Notes: generated by a model not told the origin, from the sequence alone. A DNA stretch of 64,000 nt from Crassaminicella indica (GCF_019203185.1 NZ_CP078093.1:1523058-1587057); one strand, 5' to 3'; counted from the first letter of the stretch, positions 35,525 to 45,468 are shown. A program made the numbers and translations.

Positions 35525-35951
35525 AGAGAATAATTTTATTTTCAATAGGAGACGATAAAATAATAGAGGTATTTGTATTGCCCATTTTTTTTATGGAATC
35601 AATTAAATTTTCTAACTCTTCCATACTTTCTACCATTACTTTTAATGTCATGCAATCTCCACCTGTTACATGATGACATTCTATTATGCTGTTTTTATGA
35701 TGTGCGTAATCTAAAAATTTTTTATAATGATCCCTGTCCATGGAAATGTCAATGAATGCTTGTATATTTTTATTAAGTTTTTTTGGATTAACAGTGGCTT
35801 TGTAGCCTGTAATAATACCATTTTCTTCTAATCTTTTGACTCTTTCAGATACTGCAGGTGAGGTTAAGCCTACTATTTTTCCTAAATTCTTCATAGAAAT
35901 TCGACAATTTTTCTGTAATATTTCTAGAATTTTCAAATCAGTAGAATCCAT
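35523..35951 (-). CDS. Lrp/AsnC-family transcriptional regulator
   Basis: 142 aa. The N-terminal HTH (STDLKILEILQKNCRISMKN, LTSPAVSERVKRLEENGIIT) and the C-terminal RAM ligand domain (HVTGGDCMTLKVMVESMEEL) are both complete. These proteins sense amino acids. It converges on the TAXI-TRAP permease gene and is divergent from the carboxyltransferase and aminotransferase genes, a fitting place for control of amino-acid use. Confidence 0.93.
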   Translation of the reverse strand: MDSTDLKILEILQKNCRISMKNLGKIVGLTSPAVSERVKRLEENGIITGYKATVNPKKLNKNIQAFIDISMDRDHYKKFLDYAHHKNSIIECHHVTGGDCMTLKVMVESMEELENLIDSIKKMGNTNTSIILSSPIENKIIL

Positions 35952-36108
35952 AATTATCCTCCACTTAAAAAAATAAAGAAAAATCAGATATTAATTATCA
36001 TAATAAAGCAATATTATTATAACACTTTTTGTAGCAACTGTACATAAAAGGTATAGCTTGATAAAATAATAGTAAGATCATGTAAAATGAATGGTGAGGG
36101 ATGAGAAT

Positions 36109-37506
36109 ATGGCAAAGGTTAAAATAACAGAAACCATTTTAAGAGATGCACATCAATCATTAATTGCAACTAGAATGAAAACAGAAAATATGCTACCTGT
36201 GTTAGAGCAATTAGATGCAGTTGGATATCATGCTTTGGAAATGTGGGGAGGGGCAACATTTGATGCTTCTTTAAGATTTTTAAATGAAGACCCATGGGAA
36301 AGATTAAGAACTATTAGAAAAAAAGTTAAAAATACTAATTTACAAATGCTTTTAAGAGGTCAAAATATTTTAGGATACAAGCATTATGCAGATGATGTAG
36401 TGATAGAATTCGTAAAAAGATCTATTGCTAATGGAATAGATGTTATAAGAATATTCGATGCTTTAAATGATGTAAGAAATTTAAGAGTAGCTGTAGAAAC
36501 AACAAAAAAAGAGGGAGGACATGCTCAAACAGCTATTTCATATACAATAAGTCCCGTGCATACAACAGAGACTTATGTAAGTTTGGCAAAAGAAATGGAA
36601 GAAATGGGAGCAGATTCTATTTGTATTAAAGATATGTCAGGTCTTTTGACTCCGTATTATGCATATGAACTTATATCAGCTATAAAAAAGGCAGTAAAAG
36701 TTCCTTTAGAGCTTCATTCTCATACTACTAGTGGTTTAGCTAGTATGATGTATCTAAAGGCTATTGAAGCAGGTGTTGATATTATTGATACGGCAATCTC
36801 ACCATTTTCTATGGGAACTAGTCAACCACCTACTGAATCTATAGTTGCAACACTAAAAGGAACAGAGTATGATACAGGAATTTCAATTGAGAAACTAAAT
36901 AAGATTGCAGAGCATTTTAGACCATTGAGAGAAAAAAGTCTAGAAAGTGGACTCCTTAATCCGAAAGTATTAGGGGTTAATATTAATACGCTGATTTATC
37001 AAGTACCAGGAGGGATGCTTTCCAACCTTGTTTCTCAGCTTAAAATGCAAAATGCTTTAGATAAATTTGAAGAGGTGCTAAAAGAGGTACCAAGAGTAAG
37101 AGAAGACTTAGGATATCCCCCACTTGTAACGCCTACAAGTCAAATCGTAGGAACGCAAGCAGTGTTAAATGTAATTACTAAAGAAAGATACAAGATGATT
37201 CCAAAGGAAGTAAAGGCTTATGTAAAGGGAATGTATGGAAAGCCTACTGTAAAAATAAAGCCTGAAATAATTAAAAAAATTATTGGAGATGAAGAAGTGA
37301 TCACTTGTAGACCTGCAGATTTAATCGAGCCTCAGCTACAAAATATTAGAAATGAAATGAAAGAATATCTAGAACAGGAAGAAGATGTACTATCTTATGC
37401 ATTATTTCCACAAGTAGCTGTAGAATTTTTCAAGTATAGACAGGCGAAAAAGTATAAAATAGATAGCGATTATGTTGATAAAGTATTAAAGACATATCCA
37501 GTATAA
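36109..37506 (+). CDS. Carboxyltransferase subunit, oxaloacetate decarboxylase alpha/pyruvate carboxylase B type, without biotin domain
   Basis: About 465 aa. The HMGL-like TIM barrel has ETILRDAHQSLIATRMKTEN, the metal and substrate residues in DALNDVRNLRVA and SICIKDMSGLLTPYYAYE, and LHSHTTSGLASMMYL with the metal-binding H-x-H. The PYC/OADA C-terminal domain follows (VPGGMLSNLVSQL, LGYPPLVTPTSQIVGTQAV). It ends without the biotinyl domain; there is no AMKM motif. A separate carrier would have to be encoded elsewhere. The start is ATG 36109, just after a GAGGGATGA ribosome site. An aminotransferase gene follows 12 nt later. Confidence 0.88.
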   Translation: MAKVKITETILRDAHQSLIATRMKTENMLPVLEQLDAVGYHALEMWGGATFDASLRFLNEDPWERLRTIRKKVKNTNLQMLLRGQNILGYKHYADDVVIEFVKRSIANGIDVIRIFDALNDVRNLRVAVETTKKEGGHAQTAISYTISPVHTTETYVSLAKEMEEMGADSICIKDMSGLLTPYYAYELISAIKKAVKVPLELHSHTTSGLASMMYLKAIEAGVDIIDTAISPFSMGTSQPPTESIVATLKGTEYDTGISIEKLNKIAEHFRPLREKSLESGLLNPKVLGVNINTLIYQVPGGMLSNLVSQLKMQNALDKFEEVLKEVPRVREDLGYPPLVTPTSQIVGTQAVLNVITKERYKMIPKEVKAYVKGMYGKPTVKIKPEIIKKIIGDEEVITCRPADLIEPQLQNIRNEMKEYLEQEEDVLSYALFPQVAVEFFKYRQAKKYKIDSDYVDKVLKTYPV

Positions 37507-37521
37507 AAAGGGGGAATTATG

Positions 37522-38709
37522 ATGAATTTTGAATTATCAAGAAAAAATAAAGAAATATCTCCATCTCTTACACTTGCTATCACAGCAAAAGCAAAAAAAA
37601 TGAAAGCAGATGGTATAGATGTAGTAAGCTTTGGAGCTGGAGAGCCTGATTTTAATACACCAGAGCATATCAGAGCTGCTGCTATTGATACGATGGCAAA
37701 GGGGCTTACAGGATATACTGCGGCATCGGGACTTCCTAATTTAAAAATGGCGATTTGTGATAAATTAAAAAATGATAATAATTTAGATTATAGTTCTGAA
37801 AATATTGTTGTTTCTAATGGAGCTAAGCATTCACTATTTAATGCATTGCAAGCAATATGTAATCCAGGGGACGAGGTGATTATTTCTGTTCCGTATTGGG
37901 TAAGCTATCCAGAGCTTGTAAAGCTTGCAGATGCCAAACCGGTTTTTGTTGAAACTTCAGAAGAAGAAGGCTTCAAATATACAAAAGAAAGCTTATTAAG
38001 AGTGATCAATAAAAATACAAAGGCGATTATTTTAAACAGTCCAAATAATCCAACAGGTACAGTTTATACAGAAAATGAATTAAAAGAAATTGCCGAAATT
38101 GCAGTAAAGCACAATATTTTCATTATTTCTGATGAAATTTACGAAAAATTAATATATGATGGAAAACATAAAAGTATTGCTTCTTTAGGTGATGATATAA
38201 AAAAATTAACTATTGTGATTAATGGTATGTCAAAGGCGTATGCTATGACTGGATGGAGAATAGGATATTTAGCAGCAGACAAAGAAATTATTAGCATTAT
38301 TAATAATATTCAAAGTCATGCTACCTCTAATCCTAATACTATTGCACAGTATGCGAGTATAGCTGCTTTAAAGGGAGATCAAAAACCAATATATAAAATG
38401 ATAGAAGCATTTGTAGAAAGAAGAAATTATATGGTTGAAAAGATCAATAGTATTGATGGATTATCTTGTAGAATGCCAGAAGGAGCATTTTATGTAATGG
38501 TAAATATATCAAAAATTATAGGAAAGACCTTTAATGGATTTACTATTAATAGTTCAATGGATTTTGCAGAGTATTTACTAGAGAATGTAAACGTAGCAGT
38601 AATTCCAGGGATCGCTTTTGGTGCAGATAATTATATTAGATTATCCTATGCTACTTCTCTTGAAAATATTCAAGAAGGATTAAAAAGAATAGAAAAAGCT
38701 ATTCAATAA
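37522..38709 (+). CDS. Class I aspartate/aromatic aminotransferase (AAT Ib type)
   Basis: 395 aa PLP enzyme. SFGAGEPDFNTPEHI, LNSPNNPTGTVYTENEL, SDEIYEKLIYDGKHKS, the Schiff-base lysine K238 in NGMSKAYAMTGWRIGY, and a final arginine region IRLSYATSLENI. The family transfers amino groups between aspartate or other amino acids and 2-oxoglutarate. Placed right after the carboxyltransferase gene, it could convert oxaloacetate and aspartate. The ATG at 37519 is also possible. Confidence 0.93.
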   Translation: MNFELSRKNKEISPSLTLAITAKAKKMKADGIDVVSFGAGEPDFNTPEHIRAAAIDTMAKGLTGYTAASGLPNLKMAICDKLKNDNNLDYSSENIVVSNGAKHSLFNALQAICNPGDEVIISVPYWVSYPELVKLADAKPVFVETSEEEGFKYTKESLLRVINKNTKAIILNSPNNPTGTVYTENELKEIAEIAVKHNIFIISDEIYEKLIYDGKHKSIASLGDDIKKLTIVINGMSKAYAMTGWRIGYLAADKEIISIINNIQSHATSNPNTIAQYASIAALKGDQKPIYKMIEAFVERRNYMVEKINSIDGLSCRMPEGAFYVMVNISKIIGKTFNGFTINSSMDFAEYLLENVNVAVIPGIAFGADNYIRLSYATSLENIQEGLKRIEKAIQ

Positions 38710-38725
38710 TAAAATAATTGTTTTG

Positions 38726-38755
38726 AAAAAGCATCTGTGAGGATGCTTTTTTTTT
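38726..38755 (+). terminator. Terminator after the aminotransferase gene
   Basis: AAAAAGCATC, TGTGAG loop, GATGC then nine Ts. Confidence 0.88.
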
Positions 38756-38843
38756 CATGAAAATATATTAAACTAATTGGAATATATTTCTATGTGTTTA
38801 GCATAGTATATTAGCATAAAAACGCATAGAGGATGTGAACCTT

Positions 38844-39650
38844 ATGTTCATAGTTGTTACGAAAAAAAGATTGTATAAAGTAATTATAGCTTTACTAATT
38901 GTGTGTTTGTTGATGATATGTATTTTTATAAAATGCAGGAAGAATACAAAAACAAATGGAGAGCCAGTTGGATATGTAGTATTGGTGATTGATGATTTAG
39001 GTTATCATGGGGATGGAATGGAGGAGCTGTTAAAATTAGATATACCTATTACAGCTGCGGTAATGCCTTTTTCACCATTTACAAAGAGTGATGCAGAAGC
39101 TGTACATAAAGCAGGTATTGAGGTAATAATGCACGTACCAATGGAGCCAGTTGTTGGGAAAAAGGAATGGTTAGGACCGAAGGGAATTACTTGTGACTTA
39201 TCTGATGAAGAAATAAAGCTTAGAATAAAAGAAGGATTAGATGAAATAAAATACGCTGTAGGGATGAATAATCATATGGGTTCAAAAGCTACACAAGATA
39301 AAAGAGTAATGAAGGCTATCCTAGAAATTGCAAAGGAGAATAATTTATTTTTTTTAGATAGCAAAACAAACCCTAATTCTATTGTAGCAGATGTAGCAAA
39401 TGAATTAGATGTTATTTGCTTTGAAAGAGATGTATTTTTAGATAATATAAAAAATCAAAGGGCAATAGAAAAACAGTTGAAAAAACTTGGTAATATTGCT
39501 TTAGAAAAAGGGTATGCGATAGGAATAGGACATGTAGGAGCTGAAGGAGGAAAAGTAACAATCAATGCTATAAAAAATATGTATCCTATTTTAGAAAAAG
39601 AAGGAATTAAGTTTGTAAATTTATCAAAGTTAAAGAGAAATTTACATTAA
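38844..39650 (+). CDS. Divergent polysaccharide deacetylase family protein
   Basis: About 268 aa. One N-terminal membrane helix (YKVIIALLIVCLLMICIFI), then a divergent polysaccharide-deacetylase barrel (YibQ-like): VVLVIDDLGYHGDGMEELL, ITAAVMPFSPFTK, VIMHVPMEP, NNHMGSKATQD, FFLDSKTNPNS, IGIGHVGAEGG. Position outside the membrane suggests wall or polysaccharide modification; the activity is unproven for this subfamily. ATG 38844 chosen over GTG 38835, which lies too close to AGAGGA. Confidence 0.85.
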   Translation: MFIVVTKKRLYKVIIALLIVCLLMICIFIKCRKNTKTNGEPVGYVVLVIDDLGYHGDGMEELLKLDIPITAAVMPFSPFTKSDAEAVHKAGIEVIMHVPMEPVVGKKEWLGPKGITCDLSDEEIKLRIKEGLDEIKYAVGMNNHMGSKATQDKRVMKAILEIAKENNLFFLDSKTNPNSIVADVANELDVICFERDVFLDNIKNQRAIEKQLKKLGNIALEKGYAIGIGHVGAEGGKVTINAIKNMYPILEKEGIKFVNLSKLKRNLH

Positions 39651-39670
39651 TATGTGAATATGGCAATAGG

Positions 39671-39698
39671 TTGACAATATGGTAATAAATGCTATAAT
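39671..39698 (+). promoter_or_regulatory. Sigma-A promoter of the cobalamin-riboswitch operon
   Basis: TTGACA (39671-39676), 16 nt, TATAAT (39693-39698). The start site would lie near 39705, about 25 nt before the aptamer. Confidence 0.85.
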
Positions 39699-39724
39699 GT
39701 GAATGATATGAAAATTAAATAAAA

Positions 39725-39870
39725 TAGTGTAAGGATTTAGGGAAAAGGGTGAAAATCCCTTACTGTAGTCGCAGCTGTAACCGGCGATGAAAATCAGAAT
39801 ATGCCACTGTCAAATGAATGGGAAGGCCTGATTGGAAGATGACCCGGGAGTCAGAAGACCTGTCGTTACA
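39725..39870 (+). ncRNA. Cobalamin riboswitch
   Basis: All conserved elements of the class are present in order: GGGTGAAAATCCCTTACTGT, GTCGCAGCTGTAACCGGCGA, GAAAATC, GCCACTG (39803), TGGGAAGGC and the B12 box region GACCCGGGAGTCAGAAGACC. The class turns expression off when adenosyl- or other cobalamins are abundant. It is followed by a terminator at 39982, and the nearest gene is the DUF4430-type secreted protein at 40040. The genes behind it are therefore predicted to be made when corrinoids are scarce. Confidence 0.97.
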
Positions 39871-39981
39871 TACTTTTGTAATCCTCCGACTTAGAGGAGA
39901 AGAAGAATATTGGTGTTAAAACACAGAAATATCTATTGGGTAATTAAGTATTTTTGAATGATCCCAGTATAAGTACATCTG

Positions 39982-40012
39982 AATCCTCTTCCAGGTTGGA
40001 AGGGGATTTTTT
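39982..40012 (+). terminator. Expression-platform terminator of the cobalamin riboswitch
   Basis: ATCCTCTTCC and GGAAGGGGAT flank AGGTT, followed by TTTTTT. An upstream GAGGAG segment near 39895 could pair with TCCTCT as an antiterminator. The terminator lies 28 nt before the first gene. Confidence 0.85.
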
Positions 40013-40039
40013 CAATATACGTATTAGGGGGAATGAAGT

Positions 40040-41146
40040 GTGAAAAAAATAAAGAGCTTGATTACATTACTTCTTGTAATCTCAATGGTATTTTCTTCAT
40101 GTGGATTTAGTATGGCACAGGGGAAGGATACGGATTCGAAATCGAATGTGGTAGTTATAGATGGTGTTAAATATAAGGGGTATAAAGGACCTGTACAAGG
40201 AGAAATCAAATATAAGGAAGGCAGGCCAGCAAATCAGAATTCAAAGGTATATAAAGCATCTGGTGATATTGAAAGTCCATATCATGTTGATTTAGTTGTA
40301 ACTACTGATTTTGGTCATAAAAAAATATATGCAAAAAATGTTGGGCTTGTAAAAGATGAAGTTGGAATGGAAGTATTATTTAGAAATTTAGATATTCAAA
40401 CTGCTTATGGTGGTGGGTTTGTGAATGCGATTAATGGGATTGAATCAAAGTTTACATTTTATACAGGAAAAAATAGAAAAAAACAAGATTGGTTTTATTG
40501 GGTAAATGGTATTTTGGCGCCAGTAGGTATAGCTGAATATAGACCAAGTCCAGACGATGTAATATGGTGGGATTATCATGATTGGAGTATAACTATGTTT
40601 GCACCAGCTGTGATTGGTTCTTATCCTCAGCCTTTTAAAAATGGATTCTGGGGGAAAAATCCAGGAACAGTTATTATGTATACAGATGGCTACAAAGACG
40701 AGGCAGAAAAATTAAAAGCGAGTCTTATAAAACAAGGGGTGAAAAAAATAGATTTGGCAGCTTACAATCCAAAAGCTTTAGAAAAGCCAAAGAAATATTA
40801 TATATTATTAGGAACATGGAATAAACTAGCAAAAAAAAGCAAGCTAATGAAGGATATCAATAGAAAAAATAAATTAATTGGAACGTATGTGAAATTTGAA
40901 GGAGGAAAACTAAAAGCTTTAGATTTTAAAGGAAAGACTATTTCATCTTATGATCATGCTGGAGCTATTTATGCTTATGCAGCAGGAATAGGAAGTGTTA
41001 ATCCAATATGGATGGTTACAGGAACAGATGATGAATGGGTAAATAAGGCATTAGATGTACTTATTAATAAACCAAAGTCTATTGATAGATATTTTAGTGC
41101 AGTTATATCAAAAAACGGCATAGAAAATGTACCGTATGTTCATTAA
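40040..41146 (+). CDS. Secreted protein with transcobalamin-like C-terminal domain (DUF4430 type)
   Basis: 368 aa. The signal peptide is about residues 1-27 (VISMVFSSCGFSMAQG); cleavage at the alanine or lipid attachment at the cysteine are both possible. Residues about 65-185 contain NLDIQTAYGGGFVNAINGIE and DWFYWVNGILAPVGIAEYRP ending PDDVIWWDYHDW, the pattern of the beta domain that covers the ligand in intrinsic factor and transcobalamin. The second half (about 190-360) is a mixed alpha/beta part I do not recognise. GTG 40040 follows AGGGGGA. Being first behind a B12 riboswitch, it is inferred to bind corrinoid. Confidence 0.85.
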   Translation: MKKIKSLITLLLVISMVFSSCGFSMAQGKDTDSKSNVVVIDGVKYKGYKGPVQGEIKYKEGRPANQNSKVYKASGDIESPYHVDLVVTTDFGHKKIYAKNVGLVKDEVGMEVLFRNLDIQTAYGGGFVNAINGIESKFTFYTGKNRKKQDWFYWVNGILAPVGIAEYRPSPDDVIWWDYHDWSITMFAPAVIGSYPQPFKNGFWGKNPGTVIMYTDGYKDEAEKLKASLIKQGVKKIDLAAYNPKALEKPKKYYILLGTWNKLAKKSKLMKDINRKNKLIGTYVKFEGGKLKALDFKGKTISSYDHAGAIYAYAAGIGSVNPIWMVTGTDDEWVNKALDVLINKPKSIDRYFSAVISKNGIENVPYVH

Positions 41147-41159
41147 AGGATGTGAAAGA

Positions 41160-43187
41160 ATGAAAAAAATAGGGTTTTTAGTGAGTATCCTGATTTTTAT
41201 AATTTGTTTTTCAATTATAGGACAAGCTCAAACTATTGACATAGAAGTAAATGTTGGTTTTGATGGAAAAATAAAGCTTGGTGGAATGAATCCTATAAAA
41301 ATTATTTTAGATGCTAAAGAAAATGAATTGGTAGGAGATCTAAAAATATATGTAGGAGAAAGAATTTATACTCATCCTATAAATTTGAAATCAAATACTA
41401 AAAAAGAATATATGTTTTCTATACCTGTTTTGAAAGAAAATGAAAAGCTAGAGGTAAATATTGAAAAAGATGGACAAGTTATAGAAAATAAGACGATTAC
41501 TTTAAAAATTCTTCCTAAAAATACAGTATTTATAGGTGTTTTAAGTGATACTCCTGAAAATTACTATGGAATAAAGGAAATGCATAAAGGTTTATTTCAT
41601 GATAAAAATATTGAAGTAATCAAATTAAATGAAGAAATGTCGTATACCGTAAAGGAATTAGAAAATTTGAACATATTAATTCTTGATAATTTTTATACAA
41701 ATAATCTATCAAATGAAAGTGAAGAAATATTGAAAAAATGGATTGCTAATGGAAATATATTGTTAATTGGTGATGGAAAATATGCATATAAAAATTTAAC
41801 AGGATTCCTTAAAGGGATAGAAGAGAAGAAAAATATAGGGGATGGATGGGTGATCCCTGTAAAAGGTAATGCATTTATCAATATGATAAATAAAAATATT
41901 ACTCCTTTTGGGATAAATAAAATATTAAATAATGACAATTTAGATAAAAGAATCAATGCTTCAAAGAACCTTTATGGAGCAGCAGATTATTTATTAACAC
42001 CTAATTACAAAACAGTATGCTTTTTATTTTCATTTTTAATAATTTATATTCTTTTATTAGGAATCTTTATGTATTTTGGAAAGAAAAAATGGTTATTCTC
42101 ATCGATAATTATGATTGCCTGTATTGTTTTTTACGGATTTTCTTTTATAGGAAATCTTGATAAGCTAAAGGCTGTCAGTGCAGCCGTAAAAATATATCAT
42201 CATGGGTTAGATTGCTATAAATTTACTAGTATTTATCCAGATAAAGAAGATAATATACGTCTTCAATTTGTTAATGGTCATTTTATAGATGTGCTTAATG
42301 GCACAGACTATGTATTAGACCCAGTTGATAAAAAGGTAGATTATATTATAAAAAAAGATGAAATAGATACAAATGAACCATATTCTTTATATAGAGAAGA
42401 AACACAATGCATAAAAACACATAATATTATGGCTTATATAGATAATGATACCTTTAAGGGGGAAATCATCAATCCAATAGCAGACAAGATGTATAATTGC
42501 TTTTTACTTGTAGGTGATACGGTGATTCCTTTAGGTGATTTAGATGGAAAAGAAAAGAAGCGTATAAATTACAAACTAGATCATAGCTTGAGAAATCTAG
42601 GAGATTATAATTATCTTGAAAAAATTTATGAAACAGCGGAATTAGATGATTATGAAAGACAAATGTTTGAATATTATTTTTATAATATAGATGCATTTTC
42701 ATATACTAATCATCTTATCGGTTTTAGTAAGGGGCTCGAAAAAGTAAATGTAAAGGACGGAAAAGGAAATATTAAGGAAATAGCTTGTAATGTATTTGAT
42801 TTAAATATGAACTATAAGGAAAATGTATATATTCCTTGTGAGATTATTAAGCCTATTACAGATTTTGAAGAAAATGAAGATAAAAGAGAATTTATTTTAG
42901 AAGATGGAAAAGAAGTAAAAGTATATTATGCTATACCTAAAAATATCTATGTAAAAGCTATTAAACTTTATACAAAGGTTGATGGAGGCAGAATTGATTT
43001 AGAAATTTATAACCAAGAGGAAAATATCTGGGAAGAGCTGACTTCTGAAAAGCTAAAGCAAGAGGCTGTAACAAAATATATTTCAAAAGGTCCTCTTATG
43101 ATAAAAATAAAAGGAGAAGGAAGAATGATGCTTCCTCAGATTGAGATTAAAGGAAACAAAAGGGAAGCAGGTGGTGGGAATGTCTAA
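41160..43187 (+). CDS. Large membrane protein of the MoxR-VWA operon, unknown
   Basis: About 675 aa. Signal peptide at residues 1-24; extracytoplasmic beta-rich part to about 285, with an ILILDNFYTNNLS ... ILLIGDGKYAYKNLTGF stretch like the glutamine-amidotransferase fold of such operons; two or three membrane helices at about 290-345 (VCFLFSFLIIYILLLGIFMY); then a second extracytoplasmic part of over 300 residues. ATG 41160 follows AAAGGATG. It starts 14 nt after the DUF4430-type gene, so it belongs to the same transcript. It overlaps the next gene by 8 nt. No function is assigned. Confidence 0.8.
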   Translation: MKKIGFLVSILIFIICFSIIGQAQTIDIEVNVGFDGKIKLGGMNPIKIILDAKENELVGDLKIYVGERIYTHPINLKSNTKKEYMFSIPVLKENEKLEVNIEKDGQVIENKTITLKILPKNTVFIGVLSDTPENYYGIKEMHKGLFHDKNIEVIKLNEEMSYTVKELENLNILILDNFYTNNLSNESEEILKKWIANGNILLIGDGKYAYKNLTGFLKGIEEKKNIGDGWVIPVKGNAFINMINKNITPFGINKILNNDNLDKRINASKNLYGAADYLLTPNYKTVCFLFSFLIIYILLLGIFMYFGKKKWLFSSIIMIACIVFYGFSFIGNLDKLKAVSAAVKIYHHGLDCYKFTSIYPDKEDNIRLQFVNGHFIDVLNGTDYVLDPVDKKVDYIIKKDEIDTNEPYSLYREETQCIKTHNIMAYIDNDTFKGEIINPIADKMYNCFLLVGDTVIPLGDLDGKEKKRINYKLDHSLRNLGDYNYLEKIYETAELDDYERQMFEYYFYNIDAFSYTNHLIGFSKGLEKVNVKDGKGNIKEIACNVFDLNMNYKENVYIPCEIIKPITDFEENEDKREFILEDGKEVKVYYAIPKNIYVKAIKLYTKVDGGRIDLEIYNQEENIWEELTSEKLKQEAVTKYISKGPLMIKIKGEGRMMLPQIEIKGNKREAGGGNV

Positions 43188-43881
43188 AATTTTTCAGATA
43201 AACAAAAGAAATAAGGGGCTTATTTTAGCTTATGTGTTGATTTTAAGTATGGTTTTACTAGGATATTTATTTATGGTGGCTATGAGAGCAGATGGTTATC
43301 AGCCTGAAATTTATGAAAAAGGATATATGTATTTTATTATTTTAGCATTTTTACTGTCTACTATGCTTTTATCGTTATGGGAAATAAAAGAGAAAGATGT
43401 ATGGAAGGGATTGTTTGATGTATTTATTTTTACTATTTCTGCAGTTCCTTTGATTTTAATGATATTTATGGTAGGGCAAATATCGAGGCAAGATATCTTA
43501 TTCCCATTATTATTTCAAATTTTATGGGGAGTAACTATTTTTAGTATAAAAAATTTATTCAGAGATCTTAATATTCATAATACGGGAAAAGCTTTTTTGT
43601 TGATTATTTTTAATTTTTTTATATTAATCCTCAGTATGATTTATTTATACTTTTATAGTCAATATGCAAATCTTGTTATTACGACAGTCTTTGATAAAGA
43701 TATTCCAAGTATATTTCTTTTAAATCCATTAATATCTTTAATAGGATATTTGAATGAACAGATAGGTGGAAGCAATCAAATGGGAAGGCTACCTATTATT
43801 ATATGCTTTGTATTTTGGGGGATTTTTTCAAGTAGCATTTTTTATGTATCTAATAAAATAAAAAGACACCAAGGGGTGTAG
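43180..43881 (+). CDS. Polytopic membrane protein, unknown
   Basis: 233 aa with about six or seven hydrophobic helices and short loops, starting GLILAYVLILSMVLLGYLF after a basic N-terminus. The general look is that of an ABC-2-like permease half, but no ATPase gene is in the operon. ATG 43180 overlaps the upstream gene by 8 nt, and AGGTGGTGGGA is the ribosome site. Its place between membrane components of a MoxR-VWA operon suggests a structural subunit. Confidence 0.75.
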   Translation: MSKIFQINKRNKGLILAYVLILSMVLLGYLFMVAMRADGYQPEIYEKGYMYFIILAFLLSTMLLSLWEIKEKDVWKGLFDVFIFTISAVPLILMIFMVGQISRQDILFPLLFQILWGVTIFSIKNLFRDLNIHNTGKAFLLIIFNFFILILSMIYLYFYSQYANLVITTVFDKDIPSIFLLNPLISLIGYLNEQIGGSNQMGRLPIIICFVFWGIFSSSIFYVSNKIKRHQGV

Positions 43882-43884
43882 AAG

Positions 43885-45468
43885 ATGAAGCATGTAGATA
43901 GGACTTTAAAGCAATTACGTAATAAAATTTGGATCGAAAAAATGCTAGAGAGTATTATTAATGCATTCTGTATCTCTAGCATAGGATTTTTTTTGTGCAT
44001 TAGTGGTGCACATTTTTTTCCAATTGTTTATGCGTTGAAAAAATCTTTAGTATTTATTCTAGGGGTTATTATTTTAGGAATAATGATAGGTTTTTTTAAG
44101 CGACCAAGTATACAAGAAACTGCATTACTTGGTGATTCATTAGGATTTCAGGAGCGTCTTTTGACTTATTTAGAGTATAAGCACGAAGAAAACGTTATGA
44201 TTGAAAATTTTAAAGAAGAACTTGCTAGTGCTTTAGCAGTTTTTGATTTAGTAAAGAAATACAAGATAAAATTGCCGACAAAAAGAATAATCATGAGTGT
44301 TTTGCTGTTTTTTTTAGCCACTGGAATATATTTCATTCCTTCTTTATCAATGGAGGTAGCAAACGATCAAGAAGCAGTTCATAAAGAATTAAAAGAAGAA
44401 GCTCAAAAGCTAGCAGCACTAAAAGATAAGCTTGAAAAAAGCTTAGAAGATAAAGCTTCAATAAGTGAAGAGAAGGAAGAGCTTTTTTTCATATTAGAAG
44501 AAACAGAAGAAAAGCTAAAAAATAGCTTTGACTATGATGAAGGCGCTGTAAATGTTATGGAGGCTCAGAAAAAAATAAAAAATATAAGCAGTGAAAAGCT
44601 AGGGGAAGAACTAAAAAGCGTAGCAGGAGTTTTTGAGGGATTAGGTCAAAATGGAGAAGCCATAAAAGATGCGTTTGCATCAGGAGAGGTAGAAAAAGCA
44701 GTAAAAGCTTTAAGCCAGCAAAGCTTTTCTCAAAAGGAACAGAAAAGAATTATTGAAAATATAGAAGAAATGGAAAAAAGATTAAAAAGTTCAGAGTACA
44801 TGAAAAAAGAGCTTTTAAAAAATATGAAAACAGCTTTAAAGGAACAACCTACAGGAGAAAGAATATCACAAGCTATAGAAAATAATAAACAAAATAAAGA
44901 AATAAAAAAAATGGTTGAAGAAGCAGAAAGCAAATTAACTAGCATGAAGGAAAGACTGTTAGCAAAAGGAGATAAAGGTTTTAATAGTGTTGGGGGAGAA
45001 GAGAAGGCACATGATTTTGCCAATGGTGAAAATGAAGATACCAGAAATGGAGAAATAAGCAATCAAATGGGAAATGAAAGGGTTTTAGGCGAAGCTGCTG
45101 ATCATTCAATGAAAGAGGCTAATGGTGTAGGGGGTAGTAATGGTACGGATTTTGAATATGAAGAACTTATGGGAAAGGAAGGAACATTAGAAAGACAAGC
45201 TTCATCTAGACTTTGGAAAAATGAACAAGAAAGTTCTTTTCTAAAGGCTTCTTGGCAAGATGAAGGAAAATTTATAAGTAAAGAATCAGATCATGCAGTA
45301 GCAACAAATGGAGAAAACGTATCCCTTGACTACCTATATAGAAAATTTCAAAAAGAGGGAATGGAATATATTAAAAAGCAGGAAATACCACTATCGCGTA
45401 AAGAAATGGTGCTTCAATATTTCAACAAATTGAATGGAGGACTGGAAAATGGAAGAGTCGATGATTAG
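43885..45468 (+). CDS. Membrane-anchored coiled-coil protein, DUF4175-like in architecture
   Basis: 527 aa. Two membrane helices at about residues 24-70, one more at about 132-152, then a long Glu/Lys-rich coiled coil (about 160-400) and a polar, low-complexity C-terminal part. The layout resembles the DUF4175-type proteins found beside MoxR-DUF58-VWA genes in other bacteria, but I cannot confirm the family by eye. It lies 4 nt after the upstream gene and overlaps the moxR gene by about 20 nt. Confidence 0.75.
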   Translation: MKHVDRTLKQLRNKIWIEKMLESIINAFCISSIGFFLCISGAHFFPIVYALKKSLVFILGVIILGIMIGFFKRPSIQETALLGDSLGFQERLLTYLEYKHEENVMIENFKEELASALAVFDLVKKYKIKLPTKRIIMSVLLFFLATGIYFIPSLSMEVANDQEAVHKELKEEAQKLAALKDKLEKSLEDKASISEEKEELFFILEETEEKLKNSFDYDEGAVNVMEAQKKIKNISSEKLGEELKSVAGVFEGLGQNGEAIKDAFASGEVEKAVKALSQQSFSQKEQKRIIENIEEMEKRLKSSEYMKKELLKNMKTALKEQPTGERISQAIENNKQNKEIKKMVEEAESKLTSMKERLLAKGDKGFNSVGGEEKAHDFANGENEDTRNGEISNQMGNERVLGEAADHSMKEANGVGGSNGTDFEYEELMGKEGTLERQASSRLWKNEQESSFLKASWQDEGKFISKESDHAVATNGENVSLDYLYRKFQKEGMEYIKKQEIPLSRKEMVLQYFNKLNGGLENGRVDD

